Below are positions 47,156 through 59,544 of a stretch of 64,000 bases of DNA, piece by piece (positions within the stretch are counted from its first letter, which is position 1; each line of letters starts with the position of its first letter). This stretch comes from Diphasiastrum complanatum (Eukaryota; Streptophyta; Lycopodiopsida; Lycopodiales; Lycopodiaceae). The DNA is taken from assembly GCA_029204225.1 (NCBI GenBank), contig CM055093.1, positions 32,191,777 through 32,255,776 on the forward strand. The letters run 5' to 3'. A program made the translations under genes and the position numbers. The notes beneath the pieces are model-generated. The model made no database searches and was not told the origin of the DNA. It was given only the letters and a program-made list of their open reading frames with translations.

Positions 47156-47892
47156 TGTGAAGAATTGAAAAAGATTATCTATGTTAGATATAGGGGTCTT
47201 ATGTTTTTTACATCAAGCATCTAGGCGTAGGATGTTGATAGGAATAAATTTGGCATAGATGGCAAATTATGCATTTCCACTTGTAATGCCACTATTGAGC
47301 CAAAATAGAGTAAGAGGCTAAACACGTGCCAATTAGAGTGTAGACAAGTGTAAAGTTTTTGTTTGATGAATTACAAGAGGTCCAATAGGATTTAGAGGTG
47401 GAACCTTGTGAGGTCCAATAGGAAATTGAGGTGTGCTTGAATATAGTCCAATAGAATTAAGAGGTGCATGGATCAATGATCCAATAGGATCAAGAGGTGA
47501 CAAAATATGGTCCAATCATAGTTAAGCATAGTGGTAGCTCGTGGACCTACTAGTATCATTGTACTCCTCATTTTGAATCTAATTGATTTGGTGATTTCAT
47601 GGATTTTGTGAGTTATTGGATTTCTAGCTTTCTCTCTCTACCCCAGAGCTCATGATACATTTTCTCTCTCTACCCGAGGAGAGCAGCTTGTTTTTACTTA
47701 GATTATTTTTTGAATACTTCCCACACGTGTGAGTGAGAGTTGGAAGTGATTGAATGCATGTAGTAGTGTGTTTTTGCCATAGGATCTAAGATTGATCTTG
47801 AATCTCAATCTAGTCTTGATCTTGGTGCATCTACACACCTTAGGAGATCACAAATACATGTAGTGGACAGTCCACACGTGTGAAATTCAACA
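47156..47892 (+). repeat. 5-prime LTR of nested copia
   Basis: 737 bp, TGTGAAGAATTG...AAATTCAACA, carrying several TCCAATAG/GGTCCAAT repeats and an ACACGTGTG box near the end. Confidence 0.95.
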
Positions 47893-48658
47893 TGGTATCA
47901 GAGCCTAACTAAGGTTACCATGCATTTTGATCCATCTAAGTGAAAAAAATTTCATCAATCTTGAGCTAGAAGTTGTCAAGGCCCATTTTCCTAGCTATCT
48001 TGTTCAATCTTGGATCAAAAGAGATCAAAAGGGCATTGATTGGGTCTGACCTGGTACTGTACAAAATCAGGTGCTCAGACACGTGTGAGGAACATCCAAT
48101 TTTAGTTTGGAAGTTCTCTCTCATGTTTGATCCATTTATCTTGCTTGATAGCTTGTTTTGAAGCTATTTTTGTCTAGTTTTTGTTGCAATCAGTTTCATT
48201 CCATTTGGTTGAGCCAATCAGAATTTATAAGCTTTTGAAGAGGGTTAGGTAGGGCACCTAGACCTGGGTGGACACATTTGGTTTGGTCAAGAGATTGCTT
48301 GGTTGATCCAAAATCACAGTTGTATGCTTGCCAATCTCATCTATATGTGATCTAGGCACTGTTTTGAGATCTTAGCCATTCTGTTTCATGCAATATCATT
48401 GTATTTGAGTCAAATTTGGTTTCTTAGTGTATTTCACACGTGCTAAGCGTGTTAGATCCTAACTTTGCATATACTCCATCATTTGATGTGAAATAGATCT
48501 TGTTTTAGAGAGATTTGAGTAGCTAGTGAGAATCAATTCACAAATAGTTGCAAGATCTTTCATAGGAGGAGATAGTACTCAATTATTGGATCCTATTGAA
48601 AGTGTGTAACAACATTTATTGTTCATCATTTGAGTTTTCTTCACTTCAAATGTCTTCA

Positions 48659-49588
48659 ATGGGTTCATCCTTGTTGGAACCAAGTGAAAGATTGACCACT
48701 TCAAATTATTCAATTTGAAAAATGAGGATGGAGTCCATCTTGATCCTTCAAGACGTGATGGACATAGTTCTTGGCCTTGAAGAAGAACCACAAGTTCTTC
48801 AAGAGGTTCAAAAATACAAAAAGAGAGCTAGGATGGCTCTCCACTACATTAAGATGAATGTCTCTAATGAGATATTGAGGGAGATAGGTACTTGTACAAT
48901 AGCCAAAGAAGCTTGGGATTGTCTCAAGACTATATATGAGGCTAAGAATACCTCTAGGCTTCTCACTCTTAGGAATCAAATCTTTCAAAGTAGCCAAAAG
49001 AGTGATGAGAGTGCATCTAGTTATGTTTTGAGAGTAAAAGATATTCATAGAGAGCTTGCTTGCATTGGTGATTCCATCAATCAAAATGAGCTAGTTCAAG
49101 TCATTCTCAATGGCTTGAGAAGTGAATTTGATAACCTTGTCCAATCCTATGCCATTAAGGAGGAGCTACCAAGTTTGGAGGCTCTCCAAAGTGTGCTAAT
49201 TTCAGAAGAATCAAGACAAGCGTACAAGCTCTTGAGGATGGACAAGCTTTCTCTCACTCATAATGATGGCAAAGCTCTCTTTGCCAAGGATAAGCACAAA
49301 GGGAGGAGCAAGAACCAACATCAACAATCCTCAAGCAAGGACAAAGCCAAATCCAAAGACAAAGATGATTTCTCTAATGCTTCATCATCCAAGCTCAAGA
49401 AGAAGAAGATCAAGTGCTTTTATTGTGGCAAGAAAGGTCATTATGCCACCAATTGCTTCAAAAAGAAGAATCAACTCAAGCAAGCCAATATTACCAATGA
49501 GAAGGAAGACACTATTGCAAGTGATGGAGAGGGATCTCTTATGGTCTCTAGTTTCTCATCTACTTCTTTCAAGAAGGACGGCCTATGA
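48659..49588 (+). pseudogene. Nested copia gag with zinc knuckle
   Basis: Gag nucleocapsid precursor. Start ATG at 48659 (or 48650); the conserved NYSIWK motif has its Trp codon changed to TGA at 48716-48718, so the open part starts at 48722. Then the UBN2 blocks (SDESASSYVLRVK, ELVQVILNGL), a basic Lys-rich region and a CCHC knuckle CFYCGKKGHYATNC (49417-49458). A second TGG-to-TGA change at 49586-49588 lies directly before the protease motif YIDSGASSHM. Upstream of the second stop the frame is otherwise clean. Confidence 0.9.
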
Positions 49589-52420
49589 TATATTGATAGT
49601 GGAGCCTCTTCACATATGTGTAGCTCCAAGGACTTTTTCTCTTCTATTGCACCTTATGATGGAGTCAAGAAATTAATATACACTGCAAATGATTTTGAAT
49701 GTCCTATTGAAGGCATAGGGAACATTCCCTTGAAGCTTGCATCTTCTAAAGTTCTTTCTCTCTCTAGAGTTCTTTATGTACCTAAGCTTACCAAGAATCT
49801 TATTAGTGTTGGCCAATTGCTTGATAATGGCCTTGATGTAAAATTCAATGTTGATACTTGCACTATCAAGAAGAATGATGAGATACTTGCATTAGGATCT
49901 AGATTTGGTGGCATCTATAAACTAGATCCAAATGAGTATGTTAATGCTTGTAATGTTGCTCTTGTGAACAAGCTCTCTATGGAGGAATTATGGCATAGGA
50001 GGTTGGGACATCCCAACTACAAATCCATGCTCTCTATGATCAAAGAAGCCAAAGCTATTGGCTTGCCAAAGTCACTCTCCAAGAAGATCAAGCCTTGTGA
50101 GGCTTGTGCTATTGCTAAATCTCACAAAAAGCCATTTACAAGATCTTCTATCAAAAGCAAGCATCCTTTGGAGTTAATCCACTCGGATGTGCATTTCTCA
50201 TCAGCTACAAGAAGGGGAGGAGCCACTTGTTTTGTTACTTTCATTGATGATTACACAAGATTCACTTGGATATATCTTCTTGCTTCAAAATCTATGGTGT
50301 TTGATCATTTCCTTATTTTCAAAGCTTATGTAGAGAAGCAATTCTCATTCAAGATTAAAGCTCTTAGAAGTGATGGAGGTGGTGAATATATCTCCAATAA
50401 ATTTCAAGATTTTTGTGAGTTTGAAGGCATTAAAAGAGAGTTTTCTTGCCTACTCTCCATCTCAAAATGGAGTGGCTGAGAGAAAGAATAGATCTCTATG
50501 TGAATGTGCAAAATCTATGAGAATTGAGGCATCTTTGCCCAAAGATTTTTGGGGAGAAGCCATTAATTGTGCAAATTATCTTTGCAATAGGCTCCCACAT
50601 ATAGCTCTTGGAGGAAAGTCACCATATGAAATCTTATTTTTGAAGAAGCCTAAGGTTGATCACCTTAGAGTTTTTGGATGCTTATGCTTTGTCCATATTC
50701 CCTTGGAAACAAGGAAGAAGGAAGATCCTAGTGCATGCAAAGGGATCATGGTTGGATACTCATCCACCAAGAAGGCCTATAGAGTCTTTATATTCTCTAC
50801 TTTTCAAGTTATTGAAAGTAGAGATGTTGTCTTTCATGAAGATCAACACTCATCATTTGAAGAGGCCGAGATCAAGAAATCTATGGATGCATCATCAATT
50901 ATTGATTTTGAAGACAATCATGATGTGATGGGGTCGAGATTTGAAGAAGACTCTCCTCGTATTTTTTCACCAAGAAGATCCATGAGAGATAGATCCGAGC
51001 CTAAGAGGCTCTCATATGTTGACAAAGGCAAACAAGTGGATCTTGATTCGACTAATTATGTTTTTTATGTCTCTCATGAAGAGCCAAAGAATGTACAAGA
51101 GGCACTCAATACCAAGGAGTGGTATGATGCCATGAAGCAAGAGTATGATGCATTGATCACCAACAATACTTGGGAGCTTGTGGATCCTCCATCCAACAAG
51201 CATGTGATTGGTTGCAAGTGGGTATTTCGGATCAAGTTCAATCATGATGGCACCATCAACAAGCATAAAGCAAGATTATGTGCCAAAGGATTTGCTCAAA
51301 TCCATGGTCTTCATTATGAGGAGACCTTTGCACCCGTTGCAATGATGGTGACAATAAGGATTCTTATTTCTCTTGCTTGTTTTTTCAAGTGGAAGGTGTT
51401 CCAATTAGATGTATCCAATGCTTTTCTAAATGGTTATCTTGAGGAGGAGATCTATATGGAACAACCTCAAGGATTCATCAAGGATGAGTCCAAAGTGTGC
51501 TTGCTCTTCAAAAGTCTTTATGGACTCAAGCAAGCACCAAGATCATGGTATTCAAGACTTAACTCTTTTCTTATCTCACTAGGATTTACTCTTAGTGACT
51601 ATGATCCTTCCATGTATCTAAAGTTTGTTGATAGCAATATTGTCATTCTTCTAATTTATGTTGATGACATTATTCTTTGTGGAAGTTGTATCAAGCCAGT
51701 TGATGAGACCAAGCTAGCACTTGGATGTGAGTTTAAAATGCAAGATCTAGGAGAGATGCATTACATCCTAGGCCTAGAAATTGATTTTTATGAAAATCAT
51801 GTCTTTATATGCCAATCTAGATATGCTCACTCTATGTTGAAAATATTCCATATGGAAAATTCTTAGAGCATAGATACTCCAATGGAGCAAATTGTAAAAG
51901 ATCCTAATAAAGGTGATGAAAGATCCTTTGAGGACATCACACTTTTTAGGAGTCTTGTAGGCACCTTGATTTGGCTTACCATTACTAGGCCCGATCTTAG
52001 TTTTTGTGTGCACAAATTGAGTCAATTTATGCAAGATCCTAAGATCCATCATTGGAAGATGGCCAAGAGGATTCTAAGATATGTATCTTCATCTTGTGAT
52101 TATGGTCTACTCTATAAAAGTGAAGATCTATCCATTATTGGCTACTCGGATTCGGACTTTGCAAGTGACAAGATGGATCGAAAGTCTATTAGTGCATACA
52201 CTATCTTTCTTGGAGGCAATCTAATATCTTGGCTTTCCAAAAAGCAAGATACTATATCTCTCTCTTCATGTGAGGCCGAGTACAAAGCACTCACTACAAC
52301 TACCAAAGAAGTGATTTGGATCAAGAGGTTATTAATGGAGCTAAAGTGCATCAAGGAGGATGATCTACCAATGATCAAGTGTGATAACATCTCGGCCCAA
52401 GCTCTTGCCAATAATCTTTT
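49589..52420 (+). pseudogene. Nested copia pol: protease, integrase, reverse transcriptase, RNase H
   Basis: Protease DSGASSHM (49595-49620), GAG-pre-integrase with LWHRRLGHPNYKSM and CEACAIAK (about 49988-50120), integrase with HSDVHF and FIDDYTRFTW, a frameshift at about 50445 just before YSPSQNGVAERKN, reverse transcriptase from about 51110 with intact active site LIYVDDI (51653-51673), a TAG at 51865-51867 and RNase H from 51882 (SSCEAEYKAL). RNase H stops at 52420 at a T run; its last part (LLTKPLSK) reappears at 53469-53578, with about 115 bp lost. Related RNase H ends without this break lie at 59545-59946. Confidence 0.93.
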
Positions 52421-52619
52421 TTTTTTTTAAATCTAGATCATTTCAAACAACAACAAGAGGTAGGCAATGAGACGAGGAGTGGAAATTGATTGGGATGGAT
52501 TTCCCATTTCGCAACCTCGGAATGCACCTCGAAATAGGGTACCTATTTAAGAGGGATATACCAAGGGATATATCTTAGCCTCCTCAATCACGGCCCGCAA
52601 TGTGAAGATGTGATATGCA

Positions 52620-52716
<97 letters not shown>

Positions 52717-53468
52717 TTAATGTCTTTTCCATGCCAAAAGGCATGGAAGATAGAAAATACATATCATGTGTGTGGTGCAAATTGGAGTGTGTAAAACGTC
52801 TCCGATAATGATAAAGAAAACATATATGAAATGTAGCTTCTAAAAACATCATCTAGTAGCTACTAATGTCTGATAGTTGCTAATAACTGCTAATGAGAAA
52901 ATGTAACTATGATGGCGATGATGGTAGACACTCATCATGAAATCATAAAATCAATCAATTCCTGCTGCCACTGAAAAAAGATGTAATGGAGACTGTAGCT
53001 GGAGGTAACGTATGCTGACAAGGTCGTCTAGGAAGTCGTATTTGAAGCATGTGTGTCTCCTCATACCAGTGATCCTACAAGCAACAGGAATCTGGGTGAT
53101 ATGTTGTCTCATGTGAAGATGTGGTCTGTACTGTAATAGTGAGCTCGGAAGCTTACCTGACCCATAGCATGTAATCTCACTATCTCTGCCTCAGAATTGA
53201 TCACTGACTGAAGAATAGTGCCATACAACTTCACAATAATATGCCCAAGGGTCACCATTTTTGTGGATGGGATGGATAATGTTAGTACACTAGGAAGGTG
53301 GGAAGCCAGAGACAACAACACGGTTGAGTAGAGTGGCTAAGATGGGAGAGAGTTGGACAACAACATGGATCAACAATTCTGATTCAAGGTTCTCAATATC
53401 TCTGGTACGATGGGTCTTCAGTCTTTTAATGGCATCATGGATCATGTCAGGAGTGAAGAAGGTGAAGT
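52420..53468 (-). mobile_element. LINE reverse-transcriptase fragment replacing the copia RNase H end
   Basis: On the minus strand, 53465 down to 53110 reads as the start of a non-LTR reverse transcriptase (FTPDMIHDAIKRLK, LATLLNRVVVSGFP, NIIHPIHKNGDP, then in a second frame IVKLYGTILQSVI and HIFT). The same motif resumes at about 52612 (HIFTLRAVIEEA), beyond a later insertion. The fragment ends at 52418-52429 with a T run, that is, a poly(A) on its own strand. It is 5-prime truncated and has stops and frame changes. The join to copia removed about 115 bp rather than duplicating target. Confidence 0.7.
52613..53110. mobile_element. 498-bp insertion with 13-bp target duplication and (TA)n(GA)n
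   Basis: ATGTGAAGATGTG at 52600-52612 and again at 53111-53123 flanks it exactly where the LINE reading frame is split. It contains (TA)32 and (GA)14 at 52621-52712 near one end and a small hairpin (CATGCCAAAAGGCATG, 52730-52745). No protein. Length and target duplication suggest a SINE-like or other target-primed insertion, with the microsatellite as its tail. Confidence 0.6.
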
Positions 53469-53584
53469 CACATTATCTACTCACCAAGCCTTTGAGCAAA
53501 AGTGCTTTCATCAAGCATAGATCTAATCTTGGAGTTATATCAAGATCAATGTTCAAATCTTCAAAGATAATTTCTTAGGAGGAG

Positions 53585-54321
53585 TGTGAAGAATTGAAAA
53601 AGATTATCTATGTTAGATATAGGGGTCTTATGTTTTTTACATCAAGCATCTAGGTGTAGGATGTTGACAGGAATAAATTTGGCATAGATGGCAAATTATG
53701 CATTTCCACTTGTAATGCCACTATTGAGCCAAAATAGAGTAAGAGGCTAAACACGTGCCAATTAGAGTGTAGACAAGTGTAAAGTTTTTGTTTGATGAAT
53801 TACAAGAGGTCCAATAGGATTTAGAGGTGGAACCTTGTGAGGTCCAATAGGAAATTGAGGTGTGCTTGAATATAGTCCAATAGAATTAAGAGGTGCATGG
53901 ATCAATGATCCAATAGGATCAAGAGGTGACAAAATATAGTCCAATCATAGTTAAGCATAGTGGTAGCTCGTGGACCTACTAGTATCATTGTACTCCTCAT
54001 TTTGAATATAATTGATTTGGTGATTTCATGGATTTTGTGAGTTATTGGATTTCTAGCTTTCTCTCTCTACCCCAGAGCTCATGATGCATTTTCTCTCTCT
54101 ACCCGAGGAGAGCAGCTTGTTTTTACTTAGATTATTTTTTGAATACTTCCCACACGTGTGAGTGAGAGTTGGAAGTGATTGAATGCATGTAGTAGTGTGT
54201 TTTTGCCATAGGATCTAAGATTGACCTTGAATCTCAATCTAGTCTTGATCTTGGTGCATCTACACACCTTAGGAGATCACAAGTACATGTAGTGGACAGT
54301 CTGCACGTGTGAAATTCAACA
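53585..54321 (+). repeat. 3-prime LTR of nested copia
   Basis: 737 bp, partner of 47156-47892. Confidence 0.95.
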
Positions 54322-54800
54322 ATAATTCCCAATAAATCTCCAAAAGAAGACAATAAATCCTAAAAATGATTTGATTTGTTTGATCGTTTGTGAGATCGGC
54401 CAATTAACAACTATCTTGATTTTATCCTCATCAATCCCATAAGTAGTAATATTATGATCGAGATAAAACAGCTCATGCTTAAAGAATTCATTGTTAGATT
54501 CTGTAGTATAGAGTAATTCTTTTTGGAGATTCATCAAAACAGTTTTGATATACTCTATGTATTCCTCAAAGGCCTCAAATATCATCTAGAAACACTACCA
54601 CAAACTTTTCCAAATATGGATAAAACAAATCATTCATCATTTGTTGGAACGTTGCTGGAGTGTTAATTAACCAAAAGGCAACACTAAGGAATTATAGTGG
54701 CCGAATCTGGTATAAAATCCAATCTTTTGTACATCATCAAACTTAATTCTTATCTGGTGGTACTTGTCGGAGAAAATTTTCAACTTTCTCTCTCGGTGCA
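54322..54800 (-). pseudogene. Ty3/gypsy reverse transcriptase (proximal half)
   Basis: Minus strand: YHQIRI and YNSLVLPFGLINTPATFQQMM (about 54770-54640), FLDDI active-site region (about 54600-54580), then after a frame change the connection region FKHELFYLDHNITTYG and FLGFIVFFWRFIGNY, which ends at the copia insertion. Protease and gag are missing above 54800. Confidence 0.85.
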
Positions 54801-55502
54801 TACACTACTGGTGACTTAGTAGGTGAACACAAGAAAATAATAATTCTAAAGCTTTTAATGCACGGTGGTAGCGGAAGCGATGAGCAAACAACCAAACAAA
54901 TCAATCAGATGGCCAGACTAAACATAGAATAGCAGTGCAGCATTGACACAAATCTGAATGCAGAAACAGACAAAGCTCTAATCAGATTAAGTATAACGAA
55001 ATATACAAGTCAATAATGCAAGTGAGCACAAGACAATAGCGGGAGAAACCGCGTACTCACAAAGCTAACTACAATATGTAATGGTTATGAACCTATTACT
55101 GTCTAAAAGAAGGAATCAATGCGTAAAAGCATCTACAAAGTCTGTCTCGCATGTTACAAAAATCAAGCTGCATTTTCTGCTAGCTGATTTTGCTTATTGC
55201 GCTTGTCTCTGAATATCGAGATGGTATTCACTATAAATATAAATTTTATAGGTGTGCAGATGAAAAAGGTACAAAAGTGGTTGTGTTGTCTATAGGAGAT
55301 CATGGGTGGCTGCTGTTGTTGTCAAATCTGATCACACAGTGCATAGAACGAGTGTGAAGAGGCTGCGACGTCGGGCTTTGCCAAAAATAACATTGGTTAA
55401 AATGCAAAATTGCGACACCCTTTGGCCTTTGGCCTTGTCCTTACCTAAAGGCAATCGTCGCCCTTTTAAAGGCAAGTGTCGTATTTTTAAAGGCAAATGT
55501 CA
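54801..55502. other. Possible LTR of the copia at 55.8-58.7 kb; no gene
   Basis: AGCGGAAGCGATGAGCAAACAA and GCGGGAGAAACCGCGTAC resemble parts of copia LTRs, and the place fits the 3-prime LTR of the minus-strand copia next to it, but no partner was found. Confidence 0.3.
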
Positions 55503-55745
55503 CCTGTCATAAAATGAGTGTAAAAATGCAATGTCGCATTTTTTGCATTTTTTGTCTGTCATAAACTGCGTGTAAAAATGCAGTGTCACTTTTTTTACCT
55601 GTCATAAAATGCGTGTAAAAATGTAGTGTCGCATTTTTCGCCTGTAATAAAATGCATGTAAAAATGCAGTGTCGCATTTTTTGCATTTTTTGCCTATCAT
55701 AAAATGCGTGTAAAAATGCAGTGTCGTATTTTTTGCCTATTCAAG
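55503..55745. repeat. Minisatellite of alternating 43- and 53-bp units
   Basis: Five copies of CCTGTCATAAAATGCGTGTAAAAATGCAGTGTCGCATTTTTTG. Some copies carry an extra CATTTTTTG, which explains the two lengths. Confidence 0.85.
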
Positions 55746-55769
55746 TTTGCTTGTAAATATGTAGATAGT

Positions 55770-58735
55770 AGGGCTATACTGATTCAAACTAATGTCTGAT
55801 AGTAAATTTCTCAATCAAAATGTTTTTTTAATAGATTGAGAAACAACAATGTATTCTGCTTCTGTAGATGAAAGAGCGATAAAGGTTTGTTTACGACTGT
55901 TCTATGAGATAGAACTGTCATTGAAAAAGAATGTAAATTCAGATGTGGACTTACGATTGTCTACATCTCCTCCCCATCTTGCATCAAAATATCCACTGAG
56001 ATGATGAAGATTGTCGTTGTTGACTTCTCCATAGCAGATGCACTGGTCCATGGTAGCTCAAATATACCTCATGACTCTTATGAGAGCCTTCCAATGGGTA
56101 ATGCCAAGATTAACCATAAATTGGCTGAGTGAGCTTACTACAAAAGAAATGTCAGGTCTTGTACAGACCATTGCGTACATGAGAGATCCAAGTATCGATT
56201 GATAAGGATACTCTCTCACATACTCCTCTTCCTGCTTGGTCTGAGGGCATTGGTCCCTTGACAGATGCAGGCCTGGATCCATCGATGATGAGCTAACTTA
56301 TAGTTCATCAGATTATATTTGTTAAAAACATTGTGAAGATACCTTTGTTGAGTAATATAAATCAGTCTTCTCTCTCTGTCTCGGTGGATTTGAATGCCCA
56401 AAGTGAGTTTCACCCAGATCAGTCATGTCGAACTCAAAACATAACATATGTTTAGCATCCTTAACCAAAATGATATTGCTGCTAAAGGCAACGTATCATC
56501 CACGTATAAGGTGATGATAATGAAGGATTGTTGCACTGACTTGGAATAGACGTTGCAATCAGTTACGCTTGGTTGGAAACCTTGTTGGATGAGGAATTTG
56601 TTGATCCTCTGAAACCAAACTCTGACAGACTGTTTCAAGCCATAAAGTGTCTTATGGAGTTTACAGACATGATTCTTCACACCTTCCAGAATATATCCTT
56701 CGGGTTGGATCATGTAGATGTCTTATTCTATAAATCCATTTAGATAAGTTGTTTGCACATCAAGTTGATGCAATTCAAGGTGAGCTGCTGTAGCATACGA
56801 TAGGAGGGGTCAGATCAATGAATGCTTGACTACTGGAATGAAAGTCTCACTGTAGTCAACGTTGGGGATCTGAGTGAATCCTTGTGCTACTAGTTTTGCC
56901 TTCCTTCAGTCAATTGTTCCATTGTCATTATACTTGATCTTAAAGATCCATTTGCAATCGATGATATTGCAGCCAACATGAGCTTCGACTAATGACCATG
57001 CCTGGTTCTTGATCACAGAGGAATACTCTCTGTCCATGGCTTCTCTCTAGAGATCAGAGTTTGGGTGGCTAAGTGCATCTTCAACTATTGTTGGTTCCTG
57101 TATTAAAAGACAGACAGACTCAGGAGTATACCTTGTGGGCTGTGTGCGCACTCGGCTTGATCTTCTTGGAGGAACTGACTGATGAACCATTCTTGGGACT
57201 TGTTGTTGGGTAGCAACAAGATCTTCATCTGATTCGCTATTGTATAGTGGATTGATGATGGACATGCTTGAGCCTGAAGCTCGAATTGGTGTGTCAATGG
57301 CAGACATTGAAGGTTCTCTTGGAACAATGCCTTTGCCTTTGATGTCTATGAACTGATCCTCGATAAAGACTGTGTCCCGGCTGAACAAGGTCTGCTGGGT
57401 ATCGGGGTCGTACAGCTTGTAAGTGTTATGAGATGAAGTGTATCCAATCAGGATGGCCTTGAGACCTTGGAAGTCAAATTTCTTCCTAGTGTCTTTCGGG
57501 ATCTGCGCATAGGCAATGCATTGATCACTCGTAGGTTCTTTACAGAAGGCTTAGAGCCTGTCCACACCTCATTGGGTGTTCTACTTGAGAGGGCCTTGGT
57601 TGAGAACATCTGTTTTGGACATAAGCTATAGTGGAGACAGCTTCCGCCCAGAAGCTCTTGGATAATGATGCATGTGCCAGCATACATTTAGCTGATTCAA
57701 CCAGGGTACGGTTCTTCCTCTCGACCAAGCCATTTGACTAAGGAGAATAAAGAGTGATAAATTGCTACTCAATGCCTTGGCTTTGGCAGTACTCTTTAAA
57801 TTCGGTAAAGACTCTACTCTCCACCATTGTCAGACCTCAGGGTTTTGATCGTCTTTCCAGTTTTTTTTTTAGCACTCTCCTTGAAGATTCTGAAGCAATT
57901 GAAAGCTTCTGATTTCTTCTTGATAAAGTACACCATAGTTCTTCTGGAGATTTATCAATAAAAGTTATGAAATACTTTGCATCCTTCAAAGAAGGATTCT
58001 GCATTGGGCCACAAATGTCTATGTGTACAACATCTAACAATTCTCTAGCAGTATGTTGATGGCTTGATCTAAATGGTTTCCTAGTCTGTTTACCAACTAA
58101 ACAGTCTTGACAGACATATAATGCGACTTTATTATCAGGATAGTCTAGATCAAGAACAATAGAATGTTTAGACATTTGCTGTACAGAAGCATGGTTCAAG
58201 TGACCAATTTTATAATGCCAAAGTAAACTTTTATTTGCTTGAATGAAAGTACTGAGTGCCTGACTAGAGGCAGAAAAGCAATGACTTAATCTATACAAGT
58301 ATCCATGCCTCTTTCTGAGTGCTAGGATCTTGCATGTCCTATCAACTACTTTGCATTGATCACATTCGAATTCTACTTTATGTCCTAGATCTGTGATTTT
58401 GCTTAAAGAGCAAATTTGTAGACAAATTGGGTACATACAGGACGTTAGAAAGTAGCCTAGACTGATCATTTGCAAAGCTTAATCTTACAGTACCTTCACC
58501 TTTAATAGCTTGTGTGCTATATCGCCAAGGTAAATGTATTTATTGGTACTGTAGGGTGTATAGGAATCGAAACAGCCAATGAGGCTGGTCATATGCTGAG
58601 TGGCACCGGAATCCAAAAATCAAGAACTGTCATTGGATGCTCCTTGATGACTGGTCATGAAGGCATCATGATTCGCTTCTTTACTAGGTTGTGGAGCTTC
58701 TGTAGCTGCATTGGCCACTTGATTTGACTGTCCCT
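55770..58735 (-). pseudogene. Decayed Ty1/copia pol
   Basis: Minus strand, in order: protease region (about 58620-58600, LDSGATQHM), GAG-pre-integrase and integrase (58475-57837, LLWHYKIGHLNHASV, CLVGKQTRKPFRSSH, DICGPM), integrase end (57728-57448, VERKNRTLVESAKCML), linker (57388-57047), reverse transcriptase (about 57000-56430, LHKTLYGLKQS and LYVDDTL) and RNase H (56413-55800, GSLMYAMVCTRPDIS, SSTEAEYIV). At least six frame breaks. Gag is cut off at 58735 by the LTR of another copia. Family distinct from the 47-54 kb element. Confidence 0.88.
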
Positions 58736-59532
58736 TGTGACAAAATTTCAAAAATTTACACGTGTGGAGATGATCCACAAGTATGATAAATCTTATTAAG
58801 CTTTATGATTAGCACAATAACCTGATTCTAGATTGAATAGCAAGATCTAGTACAGAAGTTATGGCTTAACCACAATCTAGCATGCTAAGAATCAGAGAAT
58901 GATAGCAATGAATCATAAATGAGCAAAAGTACAAGAAATTAGTGTATGAGCATTATCCTCAACACGAGTTAGAAGAGAAAGAGAGAGAGAGAGATATCAA
59001 GCAAAAATTGTGTGGATCCAAAATGGCATGAGATAGCTACAAAGCTTTGGCTCTTCATCAAAAAATATGAGAAGGGCTACACATATTTATGGAGTTTGAG
59101 ATATCTCGAGGTAGAACCACATCCATCCACCTTTCAATGACATCTAAAGTGAAAACTAGAGTCTATGTGACATTTGTCACATCTCATGCATGTATCTCTA
59201 CCTACTTTTACCAAGTGTCCTAGTTCTAGCTAGAATTGTACAAATAATCATGCATGTGTCCATTTCACTTTGTGCATGCTTTGCATGTCACTATGGATCA
59301 CTTACAATTAATGCATGTGAAATGCCACGAATTTCTACAAGCATATTTTTGCTATTTCTAAGTCTACAATCTATATGCAAGTTGTAATCATCAAACTAGA
59401 TATGACAAATTCATATAGCTCGAGTTCTATCTAGGACAAATTTGGCATTTACATTTATGGAATAACATACTTGCATGGTACAATGTTTGTAGCAAGCCTA
59501 AAGTCAAGATGGATTATTTTTCAATTTCAACA
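58736..59532 (-). repeat. 3-prime LTR of a truncated copia
   Basis: Reads TGTTGAAATTG... to ...TTTTGTCACA on the minus strand, about 797 bp, right after the purine tract GAGGAGGAG (59541-59533) and the RNase H end at 59545. It shares an ACACGTGT box near its end with the nested copia LTR. The left edge is uncertain by about 20 bp, because CACAAGGG can also be read as part of the neighbouring copia zinc knuckle. Confidence 0.6.
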
Positions 59533-59544
59533 CTCCTCCTCAAT

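Larger units (their letters stand above)
47156..54321 (+). mobile_element. Nearly complete Ty1/copia element inserted in gypsy pol
   Basis: Two LTRs of 737 bp (47156-47892 and 53585-54321), both TG...CA, with about nine differences by eye, mostly transitions. Primer binding site TGGTATCAGAGCC at 47893-47905; purine tract AGGAGGAG at 53577-53584. Flanks are ATATT and ATAAT, a 5-bp duplication with one change. On both sides gypsy pol continues in the same sense across the point (RFIGNY before, AKVAA after), which proves a nested insertion. The coding part is interrupted by stops, one frameshift and an internal replacement (see the separate entries). Confidence 0.95.

Noticed and set aside
53585-54321. 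Reading frames in the copia LTRs (such as the 60-codon minus frames present in both)
   Set aside because: Identical short frames in both LTRs arise from the repeat itself; no protein motif.
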